Below, one piece after another: positions 56,025-64,000 of a DNA stretch of 64,000 nucleotides. Within the stretch, counting starts at the first letter, position 1. Every line of letters begins with the position of its first letter. The stretch spans positions 13,221,822 to 13,285,821 of the forward strand of contig NC_058055.1 of NCBI RefSeq assembly GCF_020085105.1. Direction: 5' to 3'. The DNA comes from Siniperca chuatsi (Eukaryota; Chordata; Actinopteri; Centrarchiformes; Sinipercidae). Made by a program: the position numbers and the translations under genes. The notes under the pieces are model-generated. The model had not been told where the DNA came from and did not search any database. It saw only the letters and a program-made list of their open reading frames with translations.

Positions 56025-56096
56025 TCAGTCATCCTCATCGAAGTCCTTCTTGCCCTGGGGAGCTTTGGGTCCCCCTGCTGGTTTGGCCATGATGAT
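56025..56096 (-). CDS. cct8: cct8 distal last exon (canonical tail)
   Basis: The acceptor CCTTTCAG opens a phase-0 frame of 23 codons plus stop. It begins IIMAKPAGGPKAPQGKKDF and ends DEDD. This matches the usual vertebrate CCT8 tail (MAKPAGG.K.P.GKKDW.DD), so it is the probable default. It lies 1.06 kb beyond the proximal last exon and is followed by AATAAA at 55829-55834. Confidence 0.9.
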   Translation of the reverse strand: MIMAKPAGGPKAPQGKKDFDEDD

Positions 56097-59000
56097 CTGA
56101 AAGGAGAAAGACAGCGTTCAGTCAGTCCTTTCTGGCTGGAAATCAAGAGCAGTGAGATCCACGCAGCAGGCTGTGGGCTCTGAGGCAGGGAGGTTATCAA
56201 CTTAAACTGACACTAAAACATACCTGTTAGACAATAGTTAGCATGGGAAACAAACAGATTTTTTGTCCTTTTTAAAAGATATGTCATTTGAAATGTTTGC
56301 CACAGCACAAACACATAGAAATAACCTCTCAAATAATGACTTTGAATATATTTTCAAAGTAAAAGAATTGATTTTAATCTCTCAGATACCAAGGAAGGCC
56401 ATTTATGGTGATTAAATATTCATGAGCTCATATGGGGATATGTAGGCTGTAAGAGAAAATGAGCCACAAAGGAAAAATGCAACAAATGCTTTTAAGACTA
56501 TAAAAAAAATATAATAAAAAATAAAATGGCCACAAGAAATGGAATCATCTGGGATTTTCTTGAAGGTGGTGTAAATAATCACAGACTCCACTGGTAACTG
56601 AGGAAGCGGGCTGAGATCTAGAGACTCCAGCTTTGTTTCAGATGAAGTAAAATTGCTTCACAGTGATGGGAGTACATCCTACTAGGAAAATGCCCTTCAC
56701 ACAACAAAACCACTTCAGCCTGCAGAGCCCCGCATCTCATTTAAATGTTTATATGGAATTTATATTCAATTATGTTACATGCAACATTTTTTAAATTCTG
56801 CACTTGCCTGAGGACGTCCACTGCAATGAAAAGAGTACATGCTGCATGCTATCAAAACACACTATCAGTTTTGTGCAAGTTTAAACGAAGTGATTTAGTC
56901 CGCTGTCAGTGACACACCTGGTATTATTAAAAAACACAGAAGTGGCTGAATCCCAATCCTATCTGCTGCAGCTATACAACATTTCTCTGGAGTGAGTTCT
57001 GTATCACACCCAGTGTTAGTAGTGACAGGCAAAAAAAAACATTTCACAACTTCAGTGTCCCGTGAGCGAGTAAGTACATCCGGGTGAGTTTTCAAAAACA
57101 CACACACGCACACATTCCAGGACCTACTGACAAGAGGGTGTGTGTGTGTGTGCCCTCTAATGGTGAGTTTCAAAATTATCAGGCGCGTCGTCCAAATCGT
57201 CCTTGTCCCAGTGGCCTCTCTGTTTGGGAGCCCTGGGTCCCCCTGCAGCCTTAGCCATGATGATCTGCATCGTACATATACACACACACACTAACGTTAA
57301 CTACCTGGAGACTATTCATTCACATAGGCCCCCCAATATCACGTCACCTGCTGAATTTAAGAAGAATATTTGCTTTATATCAAATTATAAACAACTCAAA
57401 AATAAAAACAACAAAAGTCATCTGCCTTGTGTCTGTATAAACCTGGTGAGAGAGGAAAATGTTAAACCCGGATCCTTCGTTAAGACAAATAAGACTTTTG
57501 AATGTAAAGACACGACTCCTCAATTTGGTGTGTTGCACCTGTATTTGCTCCACACCACAGATGAAGATAGGGTGTGACTTTTTTTGCGGCTTTGTTTGAC
57601 AGTTCAAATCCTTATAGTTAAAACCGCTCATGGTAATGCAAAATGCAGCTGACCACTGTTGTTGTGAGCAGATTGATTAAAAGTATGATGCAATATTCTA
57701 TATTTTTCTTATTGTCAACAAATCCCATGAAAAGACCAAAAACAATGAATTGATCCTACTAACAGGTATTGCCTGTGTAGTCAATACCTGATATAAGAAA
57801 TTTTTCCTGTTGCCCAAAAACTATTAAAAGCACATAGTATAGTTGCACATGTTCCTTGTAATAATGAAAATGGGCACCCACATACACCGGCTTGCTGCTG
57901 TAACACTCAATAATACAAATATATAAAATATGTATTAATGCATGGCTGAAAACAGTCCCCAACGAATGCACTATTAACTTTAGTTTGTGGCATTAGGGGT
58001 TCATTAGGAATGAATGGGCCTTGGGCTCAGTTCCCCAGACAGGGAAGGGAAGTCAGAAAGTATTGAGAGACTGATGCTTTGTGGTTTTGGTCTTTTCATA
58101 AAATTTCTTGAAGAAAAACATAAAATAATGCTTTCCTCGTCCTTTAAGAACATTAGATGTGCATGAATTGGAAATTGCACGTAAAATATTTCCTTCTTTG
58201 TGGCTGCTTTTGATTATCTGTGTGTTGTGAGTATTTGAGTTTGTTTGTGTACACACCTGGTCAACCCTCAGCACTGTGATGGCAGCATTGGTGGCCAGTT
58301 TGATGCCCCAGTGTTTGACCAGGTAAGGCTCCAGAATGCCACATTCAAGCATGTCCTTCACAGCGGGGCCTTCTCCCTAAAGACAACATCATGTCCACAG
58401 CGTCAGTATCAGAACCAAACACAAACATGTAGCTCAACACATTCAAAAAGAAATGCAATGGGTTGCTCTGCATTCAGGAAAACTGAGAGGTAGCATGAAT
58501 TTTTGTACTTGAACCTGTTTTTTGAACTATAGTAGCCACAAACTAAATGTGCATGAATACGCATAGTAACAGGCTACATTTTTGAATGTTAGATGCCATT
58601 ATGGACTCTTAACTTCACTATATTTAAAATGTATTTTGCATTTAAAAAACATTTTATGACAGATTTTCTGAGTAATATGGCGAAATCAGGCATGAGGACA
58701 TGTTATAAAATATGCAACTGTTGTTGCAATTGCTTTTCCCCCAATCAATCAGTACCATAGAAGACGTTCTTCAAAGACCATTAATGTGACTTTCAAAATC
58801 AAGCCGTAAACAGGGGCAGGCTGATTTCGTGGTAGCGATTGATGTCATTTATACTGTCTACTCCAGTCAACATTTGTGAAAACGAACACCTTTCTCCTGA
58901 CGGCAAAGACTGAAAAACAAAGAAAGCTATAGCTTTTTGACTTTGTTGATGAGCAAGTCAGTTTTGATGGCCACACGAGCCACACTTCTTTAATTTTCGA

Positions 59001-62000
59001 TACTGGTTCTGAACCTGAAGCCTTTTTCTCTTTTGAGTAATGCTTGGTTCTTTTCTATTTCCGTTTCTATTAATCATGCTGAAATTCGTATTGAGTTAAT
59101 GATGGGACTAACATGGGCCAGACTTTTAAGACAATATAACTCTTCAATAAATCATAATCAAGTCATACAGTTATTCTCGTGTACACATACACACCTCAAT
59201 GTCGAAGCCCATGTTTTTGTTCCCCTCATGATGTGCAGAGTACAGTTTGGAGATGAGCTCGCTCCCCTTCACACCAGAGTTCTCAGCCAGCGCACGTGGC
59301 AAAGCCTCGAAGGCTTCAGCGAACTTTTTAATGGCATACTGATCCAGACCAGGGCAGGACTACAGAGAGGGGGAAAAACAGAGGTCAGGTTTCTGCAGCC
59401 GGTGATACAGTGAAGACAAAAAGGGCAACACCAAGAGGAGAGGCATTAGTCTGAACCTGATGCGCTTCAGTTAATGTACTCAAAACTGCATACCTCTCCA
59501 TAAGAGGTGAGCTGTTTGGCCAGCTCAATCTCAGTGGCTCCTGCTCCAGGCACCAGTCGTTTGTCCTAGAGATGGTGAAGGACACAGAAACTGTAACTGT
59601 TGTGCAGGCCAAATAGTAAATGAAAAAATAAATTAAAGGGTTCAACTTAAATTCTAAGACTCTGCAGGCATAAAATAAGTTAATAATCAACTTTGCAACA
59701 TATAAATTGTTTTACAAAGACTCTGTATTATGAGAAACATTAATTTAAGTATCAAAAGTTAAAACAACTTAATAGCAAATAATTGCTCCTTGAGAGAAAT
59801 ACAAGGAAAGGAGACTTTTCAATGTGGCATATTTATCTTTTCTGCAAACAAAAAACTACCATAATATATTTTTTATTGACAGATTCTTTAAATTTAGATG
59901 TCTTATTACCAAAGCTGCAAAAACTCCTACAGTGATTTATTGTGTTGACTTACCCTGACCAGAACTTTGAAGGTGTTGACTCCATCATCTACAGCCCTCT
60001 CAATGTCATCCATCAGGTTGTCAGTGGAGCCTCTGATCACCACTGTTGAGATGGCACCGTCCTCTTTCTCTGTTTAAAACAAATCAAGCCCAAACAACAT
60101 GTTAAGCTTAAAACTCATATGGAGCAAAGATCAGGTATAAATGAAGACTCACAAGACTGATTTACCATGTTTGAAGACCACCACCTGAGTGTCCCCCACC
60201 TCTGCCAGGTACACGCTGTCACAGTGACCCATCTCCTCCGGAGTTGGAGCCGTCTGAGAAGACAGAAAAGCATCATCACACATGATATAATGGTCTGTTT
60301 AGTTATGGCTCAAAAACCTGATCTGACGTAACATGCCGACACTCACCATCCTGGGCAGTGCTACAGCTCCCACAGTCTTGCATAACCTCCTGAGGTCCCA
60401 TTTGGAGTTAAGCCTGATGGGGAAGAGGAGGATTTAGGGCTGGCAAGTCAGTAATTTTTTGGATAACCATAAAATTACAGATTGATGTAACAAAGAATGT
60501 GTAGCGACAACAAACACATGATAATGAAAACATCATCTGATAATAGCCCCAGATGTTTATAATGAGGAAAGACAAGTAAAGACTAAAAACGTCACACTGG
60601 TGTGATTTCAACTGAAAATTATAAATATCAAATAGTATTATACCGTATAATTTAATAACAATTTAGTTATTTGCAGCATTGCATAACCCAAGGAAGATTA
60701 TTGTATGTATTTTGCATACTGAAATCTGTCTCTCTCTCTGATGACAAATCTTTCACTTGAGGTATAAACAAAATGGCATCGTAATGTCATCATTTTAGAT
60801 AAACGACCCATCTATTCCCTCTCATGTAAAACCTGCACATCTACAACGCTAACCTGAGCTAATGTCAGTCACACAGGGCGGAGGTATGTGTTTAGGTCAC
60901 TTTGCAACAACATCGCCAGTACCACTGGCATCTCTCTCCTGCCCATTTGGTTCAAACTGTGTGCTTCTGGTGGTTAATTTTGAAGGAGGAAACTCTTCTG
61001 TCCTACTAGCTCTGATCACTTGATAATTAACACTTATTTCTTACCTGACCACCATGAGCTTGTACTTGTTTGCGTAGTGCAGCGCCATGTCAGCCACTTT
61101 CCCCCCAGTTACCACCACGTTGGCACCAGACTCCTTGATAGCCTTCACTTGAGCCTCCATCATATCCTCCTCTCCCTTACTGAAGTCCATGAGCTCCTGT
61201 GCATTATTTATCAGCACTGTGCCCTATGAGACGGACAAGACTATTGTTAGCACCAAGATCAGTACTTTCATTGGCCCGACTATATTAAAAAAACAACTTT
61301 ATACAGCCCAGACAAGAGGCATTTTCACAGTAGACATTTTAATTTGCCACTGCAGGAAAAGCACAGGTGTTACTAATAACATTAATGGATGGCTCTGTGT
61401 TATTAAAATGTAAGTCATGACTGTGTGAAAGTGAGCCAGGACCCAGGACCCTGAAACCAAAGCAGCAAAATGGAATTCAACAATCATTAATTGTATTATT
61501 TACACCTGTGCTTTTCCTACTGTGACATGTCTAAGGCCTTGTTCAGACTGCCAGCACAAAACAGTTTTCTTTCGCATATCCAGATTGTATTCAAATTGAT
61601 TTTAGAAAATCTGGACAGCAAAAAACCACATGCCAATATTTGCAAATCGGATCTAAGCCACATTTGGAGGTGGCCTCAGTCCGGACGCTCAAATCAGATT
61701 TCAAAGTGTCTTTTGGGTCACTTGGGACGCGACACGACACACAATGTGTTTTTTGGGCGACTTTATAAAACAGCGCTGACGAGGAAAGTCAACAGTGCAG
61801 ACACATACGGGGAGAGAGAACAGAAAGATGCGGGGCAAGTTGATGTGTGTGTGCAGAGACTAGAGGTGTACGTGTGTGTGGGGGAAAGAGAACTGAAGGG
61901 AAAAGCAAGGTGAGCAGATTAAAGTTGTTTGTGAGTAAACACTAAAATAAGGTGGTGAATTAAGTAGAATTAAAATGCTAACATAAGAAAAAACCTACTA

Positions 62001-63897
62001 GAAATAGAGCAATATTAAAATTATTCTTTTTAAATACTATATTTTCAATAGACAAATATTAGTTTTGTTGCAGAATAATGTCCTGCAGTATATATTTTGT
62101 TTCTTGTTACATTTGTTTGTTTTTAAGAGAAAATGATTGAATAAAATATTGAAATATTAATGAGACAAGTTTTTGATATTTATTTTGGGTAAATTAAATG
62201 TTATATTAAATCGAGTAATAAAAAAATATCTTTAGAATAATCGATAAATTAGTCGTTAGGTGCAGCCCTACCAACGTACATGGTTACCACAGCAACCCAT
62301 GCAGATCCGTTGGTGATGTCAGGACAAACAAATCTGATTCTTGCAAATGATAGTGTGGACAGTCTGTATTAAAGATCTGATTAGAGAAACAAATCTGATT
62401 TGCCTGCAGTCTGAACAAAACCTAAATATCTTCTGTGAAAAAAGCTCATAATATTGGGAATGGAGTTCTTTAGTGACTAAATCATGTAGATAAAAAAAAA
62501 AAAAACCCCAGAACATTTTCAAACAAATCATATCATTCTTTGTCTAAATCCTGAAAAGTAGCTTACAAATATGATCTAGGTAATATATTAATACTTTTTT
62601 GCAATTAGTTTTACAAAGAACACTTAAAAAATTCAGATCATATAGCCGAATATTTTAGGCCAAATGTGAAATGTGTCATATGTGAAACTTAACTGACCCA
62701 AACTTAATAGGAGACCTGAGTATGTTAAGAGCATCAAATTTAAGCTTCATTCATTTTAGTTCTTGTTGATCATATTTCTTAAAACATTAAAGAGAGACTG
62801 AAGTATTCATTACCTTGGTCTCTGTCACTGTACAGTCAAAGGGGCAGGAGAAGACAGCGATCTTGGCGTCTTTAACTGATGAGACGTCTCCCTCTGCCTC
62901 CTTCTTAAAAACCATGCCATGTAGCATGGAGGATGATGTCACCCCACAACCCTGAAAACACAGCAGACATTAAGTTAGAGGCAAACAACACACACACACA
63001 CACACAGAGGCAATCATATTCAATGGATAATGCTGCTTACCAAAATCTTGCATACTCTGACGTTATCAACATTAAAATTGCCAGACTGTGGGAAGATGGA
63101 CACTGTAGCACAAACCAGTAAAGAAAAGAAAGTCAGAGAAATACAAAATTAATACCATCATCAAGTAAAATAGTTTTTGACAACTGTTTGCCCTATGTTG
63201 GTTTAGGTAGTCTGGATCGCTGACTCACCACAAGCCTGTGCGATAAGGTTGGCGAGGAAGTCTTCGTTGCCGTACTGTTTACTGATGACTGCTGTACGGA
63301 TGAGAGACGTCGCCTCATTAATATCATGGAGGTTCTTGGCTGAGGAGCATACGCAGTCTGGCAGGATCTCCAGAGTCTTTTTACATGCTTTGTCATAGCC
63401 TTCAATCACCTGTGGCAAAGAGGAAAGGGGACACTGAGCAAACACAGCGATTCAATTCTTTGGCATGTATGTACACGACATTTGTGTTTTTTTCTAGGAG
63501 TGTAACACTTGACATTACTCAAAGTACCAACAAGAAAATGATGATCAGCGACTACATTTGTTTACCTCTGACACAGACAGGCCCATCCTGAGCAGCTCTT
63601 CAGCCAGCTCCAACAGAGCTCCAGCAAACACCAGGACAAAGTTTGTACCGTCTCCAACCTCCTGTTCTTGCATGTGGGATGCCATCACAATCATTTTGGC
63701 TGCTGGGTGCTGCACCTATAAAACAAAATGATATTCACGAAAACAGTTAAATTCCCTCATTTAATAATAATAATTCCTGTATGCAGTATGTTGCACAAGA
63801 TTGTAAGGTTTCCTCACCTCAAGCTCTCTGAGAATCGTTGCAGCGTCATTGGTGACAAACAGTTTCTCCAAGTGGTTGATGACCATTTTGTTCATAC
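56025..63897 (-). CDS. cct8: T-complex protein 1 subunit theta (CCT8), partial at window edge
   Basis: This is a subunit of the TRiC/CCT chaperonin that folds actin, tubulin and others in the cytosol. Thirteen common exons are visible: 63897-63818, 63715-63566, 63409-63229, 63102-63041, 62951-62814, 61223-61045, 60413-60347, 60253-60166, 60069-59954, 59565-59494, 59359-59195 and 58376-58257, then one of two last exons (57264-57157 or 56096-56025). All phases join. The first visible residues are MNKMVINHLEKLFVTNDAAT, about residue 50 of CCT8; earlier exons lie beyond 64000. Landmarks are VGDGTNFVLV (ATP site), KWDLRRLCKTVGA, RLVPGAGATEIELAKQ (human has PGGGATE) and ATNAAITVLRVDQ. A polyadenylation AATAAA lies at 55829-55834. 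Being next to rskr differs from human, where CCT8 is on chromosome 21. Confidence 0.96.
57157..57264 (-). CDS. cct8: cct8 proximal alternative last exon
   Basis: The acceptor GATGCAG opens a phase-0 frame of 35 codons plus stop directly after exon 58376-58257 (...LRVDQ|). It begins IIMAKAAGGPRAPKQRGHW, continues with the acidic DKDDLDD, and ends APDNFETHH. The first nine residues and AP match the distal last exon and the vertebrate CCT8 tail; the rest does not. Splicing it in would give a C-terminus 12 residues longer than the distal exon. No strong poly(A) signal is evident between it and 56096, so its 3' end is open. It may be a real isoform exon or a relic kept in frame by chance. Confidence 0.75.
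   Translation of the reverse strand: MIMAKAAGGPRAPKQRGHWDKDDLDDAPDNFETHH
61535..62422. mobile_element. Harbinger-like non-autonomous DNA transposon in cct8 intron
   Basis: Terminal inverted repeats of about 22 bases (left GGCCTTGTTCAGACTGCCAG, right end reading inward GGTTTTGTTCAGACTGCAGG) are flanked by TAA on both sides (61532-61534 and 62423-62425). A three-base TWA duplication and G-rich ends fit the PIF/Harbinger superfamily. No transposase frame is present. The interior includes a fragment of the unrelated MITE family at about 62237-62272. The element lies between cct8 exons 62951-62814 and 61223-61045. Confidence 0.6.
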
Positions 63898-64000
63898 CTG
63901 AAAGGCAACAATGTCATAGTTGAGCCAGCACTGATTTTGTGATGAGAAGTCAAAGCACAAACAAAGACTTAATACAAATATATCTTATTGTAGGAGGTGA

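Overview
The window is nuclear DNA from a ray-finned fish, most likely a percomorph teleost. The evidence is small GT-AG exons of vertebrate housekeeping genes, teleost-type tandem C2H2 zinc-finger genes, and Tc1, L2, CR1/Rex1, I-clade and hAT/Harbinger-like repeats. Every confidently called gene reads on the minus strand. I saw no LTR element, retrovirus, Polinton, CRISPR array, rRNA or tRNA.

Left third (1-17 kb): this part is repeat-rich and rearranged. A C2H2 zinc-finger locus has one first exon (10947-11118) and two alternative-looking zinc-finger last exons (5546-6321 with 5 fingers, 3132-4159 with 8 fingers), plus a decayed third copy near 2.1 kb. The intron carries a three-level nest: a hAT-like element holds an L2 LINE, which holds a rearranged Tc1 transposon. 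dynll2 (14154-14531, complete, 89 aa) follows. Part of its 3' flank is duplicated at 1.5-2.0 kb.

Middle (17-46 kb): srsf1 (23333-25826) has all four coding exons, but exon 2 carries one extra base in a G-run that breaks the frame as written. A broken srsf1 copy lies at 17.9-21.2 kb, made of 3'UTR plus exon 1. SRSF1 and DYNLL2 are also neighbours in human (17q22). An I-clade LINE tail and an 82-bp-arm palindrome separate srsf1 from pigs (28088-32430, 12 coding exons, 562 aa, complete) and aldoc (34777-38612, 8 coding exons, 363 aa, complete, with a probable untranslated exon ending at 45444).

Right third (46-64 kb): rskr (47728-54931, 13 coding exons, 453 aa, all kinase motifs present) and cct8 (56025 to beyond the right edge; N-terminal exons missing). 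PIGS, ALDOC and RSKR also sit together in human (17q11.2); cct8 next to rskr is not the human arrangement. The most interesting host-gene observation is that cct8 has two tandem last exons, both opening with the same residues and each encoding a different acidic C-terminal tail.

These genes form no single pathway. They cover dynein/hub-protein binding, splicing, GPI-anchor attachment, glycolysis, kinase signalling and cytosolic chaperonin.
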